This document shows positions 1-11,540 of a DNA stretch of 64,000 nt, piece after piece. Source of the stretch: Akebia trifoliata (Eukaryota > Streptophyta > Magnoliopsida > Ranunculales > Lardizabalaceae); the NCBI GenBank assembly GCA_017979445.1, contig CM030719.1, forward strand, positions 25,039,996 to 25,103,995, given 5' to 3'. The position numbers and the translations under genes were made by a program. Positions within the stretch are counted from its first letter, which is position 1, and the number at the start of each line of letters is the position of its first letter. The notes under the pieces were generated by a model that did not search any database, had not been told where the DNA came from, and saw only the letters and a program-made list of their open reading frames with translations.

Positions 1-154
1 TGGCCATTCCTTGCATAAGTTAGTAAAGCAGTTAGCTTGCCCTATGTGTGCCCGAGATCTTCATCAGTAGATGACCTCATTAACCCCCTAAGTTGGATTT
101 TTCCCAATCTAACGCCTCTTAAATTCCTTAAGTACCCATGTCTTAATCCTCATA

Positions 155-290
155 AATTCTATTTACCAAGGCCCTTTGGTAATTTTCATTGTCTACTAAA
201 CTTGATCCAAAGTCTTTTTGGTCCCCACTTAAGGTGTATTATCTCGTTTAACATGAATTTGTGGAGACTCATTAGAGGTAATTGATCAGT
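155..290. repeat. Dispersed repeat segment A (first copy)
   Basis: This stretch recurs, diverged, at about 35033-35165: both copies contain the run 'AAGGCCCTTTGGTAAT' followed by 'AAACTTGATCCAA'. The second copy lies only about 200 bp from a copy of segment C (4385-4527), whereas here the two are 4.1 kb apart. It is probably part of an old LTR-type repeat. A short open stretch over it (37-285) has no recognisable protein and I do not call it a gene. Confidence 0.6.
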
Positions 291-705
291 GTCTCAAAAC
301 ACTGATTTATTCATACTTTTCCCAAGCATTTATCTCAATTTTATTCTTATTTCTTAATATTAAGTGAATAATCTTGTAAAGTCTTGAAATATCAAGTTGC
401 ATTTTCTTTCATGCTAATTAAGCTTAATAATGCATAAAAAATTGAATTTGTTAGAAGATTATGTGTGTTCACTATGTAGATTAAAGAGCAGGCCATCAAA
501 TTGGGCCTTGACATCAGATAATAAACTTTACATTGCAATCTAAAGGACCAATCAAGCACCCCAGCCAAGCCTCAAGACCCAAGGTATCACCTTCACTATG
601 GCGTAGTGAGCCCTTAGGGTGAAGCGGTGGACCTCGATTGGAGCACCCTATTTTTCAAGGTCCTGCTCCACAAGTGATCTTATCCATAATAACAAAAGAG
701 ATCAG

Positions 706-822
706 TGTGAAATTTTGGTGACCAAAGGCGACATCATCACCATATTGTGGTGACCAATCATGGCGCGATGATAACATTTCAAAATTTATTCATCTAATTT
801 TACAGCATATTTATGGTGATCC
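706..822. repeat. Internal direct repeat segment B (copy 1)
   Basis: A sequence beginning 'GTGACCAAAGGCGACATCAT' is repeated with changes at 4276-4379, about 3.56 kb downstream in the same orientation. The spacing would fit two arms of one old element, but no flanking duplication or terminal TG/CA pair could be established. The flanking DNA (830-2280) is AT-rich and holds nothing else I recognise. Confidence 0.5.
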
Positions 823-2284
823 TTGGATTGTAATAGCGTCCTCCATTTTTATTTGTATTTCTCTATTTTGTTTAGTTTTTAAATTTTTATTTCTTTTTTT
901 AGGTTCAAGCAATTTTGGAGAAAATGCTTAAAAAATCATTAAAGCTCTAAAAACCAATTCATTTTCTGTTTTATTTTCATTTTCATTTTATTTTAGATAG
1001 GTTTAAATTTTTGTAAGACTCTCTTGTACTAGGTTCATTATAAATTTTCTTTCATTATTTATCCAAAAAGGCTTGAATTGTAAAGATTAGGAAAAGACAA
1101 CAATTTGATGAGACCATCATGGCTCCTTAAGTTCGCAAATCAAAATTGGAATTGGTGGCCTAAGTCGACACAACTTATCTTTATCCCGTGTAGCACGGGG
1201 AGGTAATTTTGCGACACCCATGCCTCTCCTTGATATTGGGTTACTCCTTGTATTTGTTTGTTATTTTTCAATTTGCATACACTCACTCTTTTCTTAGGGA
1301 TGACCTAATAAAATAATGATTAGAAGTAATTACTAATTTCTTGCTCTAATTAGGATAATCAATTGACTAGTTATTTAATTAAATTAATTAAAATTAATTA
1401 GACTTGATTATAAGGCCCCATGAACTCAATAAGAAAAATCTACTTCAAGTTGTGCCAATTACACTTTTTGATAATTTTTTGTATTAAGTAAGATTTTTCC
1501 CTTTAAAGGAATAAACTCAGTCTATTCAAAAAAGGAAAATGATTTAAGAGTGCATTTGCTTATGCATTACGCAACACCCTTGATCTAGAGATTCGAATGA
1601 TTTGAATTTGATTTCAAAAAATTGAATCAAAAGGCAAACTGCGTCATTTCTACCCTATTAGGGGCTGCCCAGAGTTATGCAACCTATCTAGGTCTAGTCT
1701 TTTTCTTTCTTTTAATTATTTGATTGATTGAGTGTTTTTGAGTGCTTACTAAATATTTGATGAGTGTAGTAGTACAACCTCTTGATCTTTTGATGGAGAA
1801 TAGTTATGAATATGTCATGTCGAACATATTGAGTTAAGTAAATAGTTTAAACGATTGAACAATATTTTTCAAAAGACACTAATTCACAACTCTCTCCATA
1901 GATCTGAGTATGTGATAAGAGTAGATAGAGGAATATGATCATTATGTGTCTTGTGCGATAGTTATGATCACGTAGCCAATTGTTGACAAAAACTTATCCA
2001 TTTTGAGAAATAGGTTGACCCAAAAATTTTATGAATACAATTGCTATTAGATGTCGACTCCTAACCCATTCAGTCGACCATATCATTCTAAAAGTTAGTC
2101 CTTCCAAATTTCTCATATCGACGGAACTAGTTCATTCAAGATAGTTTTTTTGACAACCATACACACGACAACTCAATGATTCTTTAACAATCTTACTCAA
2201 CCTTTCAATCATTTATAGAGTCTCAATCGATGTATAATTATCCTACTTTAACTTTTTAACTACCAATCGTATTAGAATCCATGA

Positions 2285-3180
2285 TGAGAGAGTTGCTAAG
2301 TTAACAACAACAACAACAACAAGAGAATGCTCAAGCCTTAGTATAAGAGACCCAATTAAGACACCTAAATCTATCCTTTGAAGAAAGGGGGCTTAATCAA
2401 TTCGATAATGAAGATATCTCAATCCTAAAAAATCCACTATACTTTCAAGATTCCTTTAGTGATCAATTTCAATTTCACCAAGAACTCCATAATTGTACAT
2501 CCATAGTTGATAACCCACTTCCCTTTGAAGTCAAAATAGACATCAATTAGACTACAACACTAACCATAGAGAAGATGAAATTACAACTAGAGTAATAAAC
2601 TCTCTCTTTTGAAGAGAGTGATCCATTCCTAGAAAAAATAATTCTACATAACCAACCTTTCAAACAACTTCTCAAGGGAGAAGAAATTCATTTAGAGTTG
2701 ACTATCAATCCATTCTCGAAAGACCAACTTGTTTTAGAAAAATGAGGAATAATTTTGATTCTTTATTTACACCAATTCCTAAAAATCTAATTACCACCAA
2801 GAGTGGAACCTCTTGAGAAATCAATCAAAGTTTACGTCTTTTTCATACAATAATTTCATAGAATTATAAAAGCCCTGACGATCCTTTAATTTTCATCATC
2901 ACATGGAACACGATAGTTAAACAATTTCTCAAAGAGGTAAATTTCTTAATGTAGAAAAACATAAGTAGGATATTGCGACATAATACAATTCGAGCCATAG
3001 ACATTTGTCTAAGATATACTCGAAATAGAAAATCTACCGCCATATTTGTCAAATTTGGTTGCAAGAATTTTTTTATTTGTAATAATACCTTTTCAAAGGT
3101 TCGGTTGAAGATGTTAACTTAGTATTTCTTTGGAGGCAACCCATGCAATTTGAGTTGAGACTCTCAACTCCAATAAATAT
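2285..3180 (+). pseudogene. Unrecognised, heavily broken coding-like stretch
   Basis: Starting from a run of CAA codons, plus-strand frames read coding-like amino-acid sequence in pieces (for example around 2390-2550, 2600-2740 and 2870-3060), broken by stops and frame changes. I do not recognise the protein. A CAA run encoding glutamines followed by charged, coiled-coil-like sequence occurs in capsid or movement regions of retroelements and pararetroviruses. Because a pararetroviral polymerase fragment lies 2 kb downstream, this may be a remnant of the same or a related element. That is a guess from position. Confidence 0.25.
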
Positions 3181-3479
3181 GGTTAAAAAACGTAAAACTT
3201 AGTGCTATTAAGAGGCAATCTATTATTTTATTTGTAGTATTTATTTGATTCCTTTGGCCCATCTTCCTTTAACCAAACACCATTGGCCTTTTCCTTTGTA
3301 TTTTCTATTTCTAAATTAGATTTTCCATTAAAGTTGTATAAATTTGTAAGTGAGAGAGTGTAATTATCTTTATTCAATGAAACAAGATTTGCTCTTCTAC
3401 ATCTATCTTTCTATATCATTTGCAATAATTTTAGGCTAATCTCCCCTCCATTGGAGAGTGGAGAAGTGCAGAGCAAGAT

Positions 3480-4255
3480 TATTTTGTTGTATTTAGTTCT
3501 TTACCTCTCAATTTCTTTTAATGTTCATGAATTCTTTTCAAGGTTTGTCTACTCCTATAGATTAAGGTTATAGATGAACTCTTATAACTTTTATACTTAA
3601 CCTAGATGCTTCATATTTAAATGAGATCAAGATGTAGTATAGTTAATCTAAATATTTGCTAGTAAGATATTCACATATTAGAAAATGAAAGAATTCTACT
3701 TTAGTATTCTTTAAATTTGATTTTATTTTGTTAAATCTTCTGATCCAAGGAGCAAATACCTAAACCTTACGATTAAGTTATAAAGAGGCTAAGAGTTGGA
3801 TTTTGATTTAATAGTTACTCTAGGTGGATTCCTTTCCAATGGTATTTTTCTTCATAGTTTTAGCTTTATTTTATTCTCTATTAATTTAATTTCCAACAAG
3901 TTTTATTTTCTTTTTGTTATTTCAAAAAATACTAAAATAAATTTATTTGTTGACTTAGATTCAATTTTTTTTTTTTATCTTACCTTGATTCAACGCCTTT
4001 TCTCTTGGATTCGATCCCTTACTTGCACTACAAGTTAAGAAAATTTACAAATATATTAACTTGTATAAGAAAGACAACGATAGTCTTATTAGAATTTTGA
4101 CACCGTTGTTGGGAAAAGGTGTAGTAGTTTCAAGTTTTGATTTGAAGTTTATTTTCATCATTTTTTCTTTCTTTTTCTATTTCTATTTTCTGTCAATCCA
4201 AAAAAAAATTCAAAAAATAAAAATAAATAAAAAATTTCATTGCAATCATTGAACT
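3480..4255 (+). mobile_element. Decayed LTR 3' end and tRNA-Asp-type primer binding site
   Basis: Sequence like the U5 end of plant Ty3/gypsy LTRs is followed by 'TTGGATTCGATCCCTTACTT' and then, at 4098-4115, 'TGACACCGTTGTTGGGAA'. This matches 14 of 18 positions of the primer site complementary to the 3' end of tRNA-Asp (TGGCGCCGTTGCCGGGGA), the site used by Athila/Tat-type elements. No gag frame follows; leader-like DNA runs to about 4255. The matching 5' part of the LTR and the second LTR were not found, so boundaries are approximate. Recognition rests on the primer-site motif and its context. Confidence 0.55.
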
Positions 4256-4275
4256 AGCAGGAGGTCACTATGAAC

Positions 4276-4527
4276 ATTCGGTGACCAAAGGTGACATCAT
4301 CACCGCACCGCGATGACTTATCAAGGCGTAGTGATAAAATTTTGGAAATTTTCCTCTTGTTTTTACAACATCTTTCTAGAATTTCACTTCAAGTCAAGGG
4401 ATTAGGACACTTCTATCCTTCATTTAGAATTCTCTAAAATTTTGAGTACAATTACATGTTTACCCATTGATGATCATGATTGGTTAGATTCATAAAGGTG
4501 TAAAAGACTATTTAGGATATCGTTAGA
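4276..4527. repeat. Repeat segments B (copy 2) and C
   Basis: Positions 4276-4379 repeat segment B of 706-822. Directly adjoining, 4385-4527 ('CAAGGGATTAGGACACTTCT' through 'AGACTATTTAGGA') recurs closely at 35372-35525. Together with segment A this defines an old repeat family present twice in the window with very different internal lengths. Confidence 0.6.
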
Positions 4528-4914
4528 CGGTATTTAGAGTTATTCTTTGTGGTTTAAGTGAAAATAGGTTTTAGGATCAAGTTATCCCAAAGGGTCTCCC
4601 AAAATCCTATAAACATGAGACCCCATGTACAATTAAGGAAAATAGCTCAAATGTGATATAAATTATGTCCAATTTTCTTCTCAAAGTTCTTAAGCCTTCC
4701 AATCCTCCCAAACTTTTTTTAAACTCTATGAAATAAGAACTTAAGAAGACAAACAAAGAAAAAAGAAGAAGAAAACCAAGGTGGAGCCAAGAAAATTCCT
4801 TCTAATCCCCCCTACTCTCACATTTTCCCTTCTTTAATTTTCAAGCACTTTCTTTACTTACAAGCTTTTCATTAGTAATATAATTTTTTTAAAATTCTTA
4901 ATCTCAAGGCTACG

Positions 4915-5880
4915 GGAGAGGGAATATATAAATCTCTTCAAGAAAAAATTTCCACCAACTATTTCTTGCAATAACTAAAGACATTTGAGCAAACCTTAGT
5001 AAAAGAACGTTGTTCAAAACTTCCAAATGCTTTCTGGCATAGAAAAACTCACAAAGCTTCCCTACCATATATTCCATATTTTGACGAAGCAAAAATACCT
5101 ACCAAAGCTAGACCCATACAAATGAATGCTAGGTACCAAGAGTTATGTAAAAATGAGATCAATTATCTTTTGACAAAAAATCTAAGAAGAAAATCCAAAT
5201 CTCCCTGGAGCTGTGCAGTATTTTATGTTGAAAATGCAACACAATTAGAGAGAGGAGTGCCTCATTTTGTATCAATTATAAATCATTAAATAAAGTCCTA
5301 AAACCAATAAGATTCTCAATTCCAACCAACAAGAACTAATAAGTTGACTTTCAAATACAAATGTATTTTCCAAGTTTGATCTCAAATCTGGCTTTTGGCA
5401 AATTCAAATCCACGAGAAAGACAAAAACAAAATCGCCTTCATAGTTTTCCTAGGCCATTACGAATGGAATGTCATGCCTTTGACCTCAAAAATGCCCCAA
5501 GGAATTTCAAAACATGATGTATGACATCTTCAATCCTTATAAAAAAAATTTCTTTAGTCTATATAGATTATATATTGCTATTTTCTAACTCTATAGATCA
5601 ACATGGGAAATACTTGCAACTGTTTAAAAATGTAATTATAAAAAACGGCTTTGTTTTATCTCAAAGAAAGATCAAACTTCAATTCAAATTTTAGGAATCC
5701 ACATAGAAAACCAAACAATAACACCAACTTGGAAAATACGTTTGCGTATTAAAAATTAATATATAAGAAAAAATTGATAACATAAAACTTTAAGAGCAAT
5801 TTTCACCTTTAATTTTTTCTAAATTTCAGCAGAATTTACTTTGTTTCTTGGACATCTAAAAATTTTGGTACCTGGTAAGA
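4915..5880 (+). pseudogene. Endogenous plant pararetrovirus (Caulimoviridae-like) reverse transcriptase fragment, broken
   Basis: Plus-strand frames show the conserved lead-in to the reverse transcriptase of caulimovirids, such as 'KLPNAFWH' near 5020 and 'KARPIQMNARYQELCKNEI' at 5105-5165. Core palm motifs follow ('LGHYEWNVMPL' around 5450), then the active-site region near 5560 and the 'LSQRKIKLQ' thumb-side motif near 5660. The wording of these motifs is that of pararetroviruses, closest to the endogenous florendovirus/petuvirus-like group, rather than gypsy elements. The copy is dead: there are several stops and at least three frame changes, and the active-site 'YIDD' reads 'YIDY', so one catalytic aspartate is missing. 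Coat and movement regions are not identifiable with confidence nearby. It is a fragment integrated in the plant genome with no coding potential. Confidence 0.8.
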
Positions 5881-6588
5881 AACACTTCATATGATCCTTT
5901 CCTTCAAAACCTAAGATATAATCACATACTAAGTCTATCACCCTTGTTGGGTGTATCAAATCATTCTCATTTCACAATGAATCCATACCACATTCAAATT
6001 ATACATAAAAACAACAAAAAATTTACCGATTTAAACTTTCAATTGAATTTTATATATGTAAAATGTAAACCTACAGATACTAGAATTTATAGACATAATA
6101 GCTATACAAATTCTCTTATTGACAACAAGCTCATGCAAAACTTTCATAAGGTTTTGTTGAAGACTTTAAACCACTCAAGGAAAAAAATCAAATAAGATAC
6201 TCTCCTTTGGACATTGTTATTCTAGAATATAGAAAAATACCGTCCATTGCAAGAAAAATGCCTTTAAAGTCAGATCTTTGATAGGGCAAGAGCAAGTCCA
6301 ACACTATCTTTCTTTGTTCCTCTTTCATTGCCATTATCATCTATCTCACAGCCTTTACCCTCTCATTAGTTTATGATTGTAAGTTGTTGCAACAACACCT
6401 AGTCTAACTAACAAGACAAAAAATAATAATTAGTATTAGATAAGTAGATTCTTTAAGGAAGTAAATTTTTGGGAGAGAGTTCAAGTAGTACATTTTTGTT
6501 TAAAAACTAGGGCTATAGTTAGGGTTTAACCACAAAATTCAGTTCAGTGATTTGATTTTTAAAGAGGGGCAGATTCACTATCCTTTTT

Positions 6589-6624
<36 letters not shown>

Positions 6625-6805
6625 ATTTGGTAACTTAATTTGTATTTGAGTAAAGGGAAAGAACTATAGGTGGTAGATGAGAACTGAGTTAAGAAATTAA
6701 GAGTAAGACTAGCCAAAGAGGTCCAAGAGCTATAGATAATAGGAGATACAGTAAAGGCTAGAAAGTCTTTAGTTTTAAGGAGTAGGCGAAAATTTAAGGT
6801 TACAA
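5881..6805. other. Non-coding stretch with (AT)n microsatellite
   Basis: AT-rich DNA without a recognisable gene. The only structure is a perfect (AT)16 run at 6591-6622. The 3' part (6625-6805) may be 5' leader of the LINE that follows, but no start could be placed. Confidence 0.5.
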
Positions 6806-9800
6806 ATGTCAATTAGATTCTGATCTTGGAATGTGTATGGCATTAATGATAGAACCAAAAGGGCTTCGGTTAAGTCTTTTATTCAAATGTACAAACCTCA
6901 TATCTTGACTCTATAGGAAATTAAATTGAGTCAGGTGAATAAAGTGGTGTTGCAAGACATCTGGGGTAATCGGAACATGGGGTAGAAATATCTAGCAGCT
7001 AAGGGGACAGCAAGGGGAATCTGGGTTCTTTGGGACAAGAAGTTGATCGCGGTTAAGGATTCTTTAGTGGGAGCATTCTCTGTGTCAGTCTTATACAGGT
7101 GTATAGGGAAGAAAGATAGTTGGGTATTTTCAGGTGTGTATGGGCCTACCAAAGAGTGGGAGTGCAAATAATTATAGGAGGAACTGGATGATGTGGGTGC
7201 TCATTGGAATCAATAGTAGTGTTTGGGGGCAGATTTTAATGTTATCAGGTTCCTTTGTGAGAAACAAGGGGGTTCGTAGTTAACAACAAAGATGAGAAGA
7301 TTTGAGAAATTTGTAAACATGAACAACTTGATGGATATTCTTCTTCAGGGTAGAAGTTTTACCTAGTCTAACCATCATGATGTGCATACCCTTAACAGAT
7401 TAGACAGGTTCCTTATCTCAGATGACTGGACATTGTTGTATAGTTAAATTTCCTAGATGGCCATTCCAAACCCGGAGTTCAATCACTATCCTATACAGTT
7501 GGAAATAAGGTCATTTCGTAGAGGCCCTATCCCATTCCGTTTTGAAGTTATGTGGTTAAAGCACCAAAATTTCAAGGAGTTAGTGATAGAGTGGTAGAGG
7601 AGTTTCTTTTTTACAAGTACAGCAGGGGAGGTGTTTAAAAAGAAGTTGAAAGCTCTAAAGGAGGTTCTAAAAAAATAGACTAAGGAATCTTCCGGAAGGG
7701 TAGATATGCATAAAAAAGAGGCCATTTTGAAAATTGAGGAGCTGAATCAGATCTCGACAAGCGACAGGTCAACAAGAATTAGTCTTTGGGAGAAATATCA
7801 ATGGATGGCACTTATGGAGGAAATTAGTTGGAAACAGAAAGTCAGAATTAGGTGGCTTAAAGAAGGAGATGACAACAAAAAAAATTTCCATTGCATGGCT
7901 AATGCCTGTAATAGGAACAATCGCATCACATGAATAAATGTGAATGGGGAAAGGTTGGAAGGGGAAGAAGAGATTGTTAAAGCGATTGTAGATTTCTATG
8001 CAAAATTGTATACCGATAACATGCACATCAGACCAAAATCAAAGCTACTTCAATTTAATAGAGTTCCTGAGCCTCAAAGTGATTGGTTGGAAAGACCTGT
8101 GGAAAAAGACGAGATCTAGGTGACTACTTCAAGCATAAAGAATAATAAAGCCCCTGGGCCGGATGGTTTTCCCATGGAGTTTTATAAAACTTGCTGAAAG
8201 ACCATTAAGTGTGATTTATCACAGTAATAGAGGAATTCTTCAAAGACAGAGTGCTTGATCTAGATTCTAATTGCACCTTCATCGCTTTAATTCCTAAAGT
8301 GGGGAGAATGGAAGATGTCAAAGATTTGAGACCTATCAATTTGGTAAACACTAGTTACAAAATTATCATGAGTATCCTTGTTAAAAGATTAAAAGGCATA
8401 ATCCAAGGACTTATAGGGTGCAATCAAAGTACGTTCATCAAAGGGAGGCAAATTCTGAATGGGGTCCTAATAGCAAATAAGTGTATTGACTCTAGAATGA
8501 GATCTGGCAAAGAGGGGGTGGTTTGTAAGGTAGACCTTGCAAAGACTTATGATCACGTCAATTGACAGTTCTTGGAATACATGCTTGGTAGAATTGGCTT
8601 TGGAAAGAAATGGATCTCCTAAGTTATGGCATGTGTTTCTTCCCTCATTCTCAATCTTGGTAAATGGGACGTCCCATGATTTTTTTAAGAGCACTAGAGG
8701 CCTCAGGCAAGGGGATCCTCTATCCCCCTTCTTGTTTATTATTGTAGCAGAAGCACTTGAAAAGATGATGGATAGAGGGGTGGCAAATGGCTATCTTTTG
8801 GGGTTCGAAGTAGGGCAAGGCACTATTTCAATTTCACACCTTTAATATGCAGATGATACTCTAGTCTTCTTAGAAGACTCTATAGATCAAACAAGGAGAT
8901 TAGGCAATTTATTATGTTTCTTTGAAGCGATGTCAGGTATCTCGATAAATATAAGGAAAAACAAGATATTCCCGGTAGGCATGGTTAGATGAGTCATTCT
9001 TCTTGCGGCTTCATTGGGATGGAAAGTAGGTACTTTACCTTCCTCTTATTTGGGGATTCCGTTGGGGGCTCCATATAGGAGGGTGGCTATATGAGACCCG
9101 ATAATAGAAAGAATCAAAAGGAAACTAGTGGCGGGGCAAGCTAACTATTTCTTCAAGAGGGGTAAATTGACTTTGATTAAAAGCGTATTTTCTAGTATTC
9201 CAATCTATTTTCTCTCTTTACTCTCTTTACCTCGAAGTATGAAAACAAGGCTAGATAAATTATTTCATAATTTTCCATGGCATGACAGAAATGGGAGTAG
9301 GAAGCACTATTTAGTGAATTGGAAACATGTGTGTTCAGCTAAGAAGCAAGGCGGCCTTGGTATTAGAAGACTCGGGGAGACGAGCATGGCTTTGAAGGGG
9401 AAGTGACTTTGGAAGTTTGGGACCGATGGGAATAGTTTGTGGAGATAAGTTGTAGAAAGAAAATATGGATCGTGTCAGACAGGGTGGGAAAATGGAGTGC
9501 TAGGCAACCCCATGGTTGCGGGATGTGGAAAGGCTAGATCTCCACTTTATTCAAAATGATAATAAAATTCAAAGTGGGCCAAGGTAACCAAGTAAGATTT
9601 TGGGAAGACATTTGTGGTGGCAACCGTTCCCTTATTGAGGTATTTCTTCATTTGTATTTCATATCCATAAAAATAGGGTGTCCAATCACATCAATCCAAC
9701 GTCTTATGGGTGGAGAATGGGCATGGGACTTTGGGTTTCAGAGAGGACTTGATGATTTGGAAGTTGAAGAAGTTAGTAGATTAGTTGATGGCACTTCACG

Positions 9801-10535
9801 TATCGTTTTACATACGGGTAGAGAAGATGTGAGAGTATGGATGGCTAGAAAGGGTGATAGATTCTCGATTCGCTCATTTTATCATTCTTTGTACCATAAT
9901 GGAGATGTTTTCTTTCCTCATATCTCAATTTGGGGGCCGAAAGTACCAAGTAAAGTTGCCTTCTTCACATGGACGGCGTCCTTAGGAAGAATTCAAACAA
10001 TGAAATTTTTGATGTGGCGTGGGATGTGCGGGGCAAGTTGTTGTGTGCTTTGTATGAATAATGGAGAATCATTGGACCATCTCCTTCTTCATTGTACATT
10101 TGCGCATGGTATATTTGGGCTCATTTCTTTAGGCTATATGGAATACTAACTTGTTTATTGAAAACAATAAAGGACCTCTTCACGTGTTGGTGGTCAATTG
10201 GTTTCTCATTTGGTGGAGCGGTGAGATTGTTGTGGAGTATTACACCATTCGCAATTCGTTAGGGGATATGGATTGAGAAAAATAGGCGTACTTTTAGGGG
10301 AAGCAAGAAGATTGTACGGCAACGATTATATCCATTTTGGGTCTTATCTTTTGTTGGTCCAAAGTCTATAAAGAGTTTAGGGGGATTGTTTTTGAAGATT
10401 TTATCTTCAATTGGGATGAGATTCAATGTAGTTCTAGTGAGTAATGTCATATTTGTAAGATTTTGCTAGGTTGGTCACCTCGACTGGCCTGCTGTTGTTT
10501 TGAATGAAATGCTACTTATAGAAAAAATAAAAAAT
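6806..10535 (+). pseudogene. Degenerate L1-type LINE, ORF2 remnant
   Basis: The order of domains is that of plant L1/RIL LINE ORF2. It starts at ATG 6806 with the endonuclease opening 'SWNVYGINDRTKR' and continues through 'LNRLDRFL' (about 7390) and 'NNKAPGPDGFPMEF' (8145-8190). Reverse transcriptase blocks follow: 'FIKGRQILNGVLIANKCIDS' (8435-8495) and 'KVDLAKTYDHVN' (8529-8564). After the usual 'GLRQGDPLSPF' (about 8698) comes a zf-RVT finger 'CVLCMNNGESLDHLLLHC' (10045-10098). The expected 'YADD' box near 8850 is preserved only after an in-frame stop ('L*YADDTLVF'). Many stops and frame changes make it non-functional. The 3' end near 10500-10535 is AT-rich and A-rich, as expected for target-primed insertion. 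No ORF1 is visible upstream, so it is either 5'-truncated or its ORF1 is unrecognisable. Confidence 0.88.
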
Positions 10536-11361
10536 CTGTATCTTAAACATTTATAAAGCCAAGGGGCCCAAGTCTAAATCATCAACGTAACATGTGATTG
10601 TATTGTTAGCATCCCAAGACAATCCAAATGTTTAGACATGGGCAGGACGTTTTCAGGTTTTCCTTTCAGCCAATGGTGTATTTGATTTTGAACGCAAATT
10701 GCAGATAATTCCTATAAGCATTTAAATCGTCTATTTGTATAGTTTACTTTTGAGTTTTGACTCACTTGTTACCCCTTCCACCAACAACCGCATTTTCACA
10801 AAACACGTGGACTTCTTACGGAACCATTCTGAACAAATTGAAAGAAGGTTGCCAAGTGGACTCATTTTTTCTTTTTTCTCGGTAACCTGTTAGTGATTGG
10901 AGTGTACTTTGAGAAACTACTAAGGGGGGCCGGGTGTCAACGAATAAGAATTGGATCTCTTTAAATCAAACCGATTGAAAATCAAAATCAAGAGAAACCA
11001 AAAATCGAAACTTTTTAAGGAGAAATTGTTTTACATTACAATTCAGATTCCATTTATTTGAGAATTGAAATTGATGCCTATCTCACGTATGAAAAATTGA
11101 TGAAGGGTGCACTAATCTTGACGAGAACCATACATGCAGGTGTTAGTTAAATCATACTTTTGCATCCATAAGGCAATCCAATGGTTTAGACCTCATGATG
11201 ATCGTTTCAAGATTAAATTTGGAATTCGGTCTTACTTGTAGCATAGCTGCAAGCAGGCACAATAATCTAGTTCGGATTCAAACTATTATTTGACAGGATT
11301 CAGTTCGGTTGATTGAAATAAGTTTGTGAAAATTTGGGGACAAAACAAATGATGTTTGGGT
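10536..11361. other. Non-coding spacer with copies of a small dispersed repeat
   Basis: No gene recognised. The phrase 'AAGACAATCCAAATGTTTAG' near 10617 has relatives at about 11171 and 14639. The longer stretches 11100-11290 and 14578-14760 resemble each other over most of their length. They look like an old dispersed repeat of unknown class. Confidence 0.45.
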
Positions 11362-11540
11362 CACTACTAGAAAAAATGGGTAAATTTGACACCAAGAGCC
11401 ATCGGATTTAACTCTTTTTTCATATAACCTTTAAAAGAGCCCCATCAAATTTACCTTTTTTAATGTATTGGGTTTCCTTCCCCAATTCCATAATCTTCAA
11501 CCTCCTCCCTGAAAACCCTATCTTCATCCTAAGATTTGAA
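11362..11540 (+). mobile_element. CACTA-type transposon terminus (isolated left end)
   Basis: The sequence 'CACTACTAGAAAAAATGGG' begins here. It is a standard plant CACTA (EnSpm) terminal inverted repeat start and belongs to a family different from elements I and II. It is followed by leader-like DNA with 'CCCATCAAATTTACC'. I could not find a matching right end ('...CTAGTAGTG') within the window, so the element is truncated, decayed at its other end, or a partial copy. The three bases before it are GGT. Confidence 0.55.
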
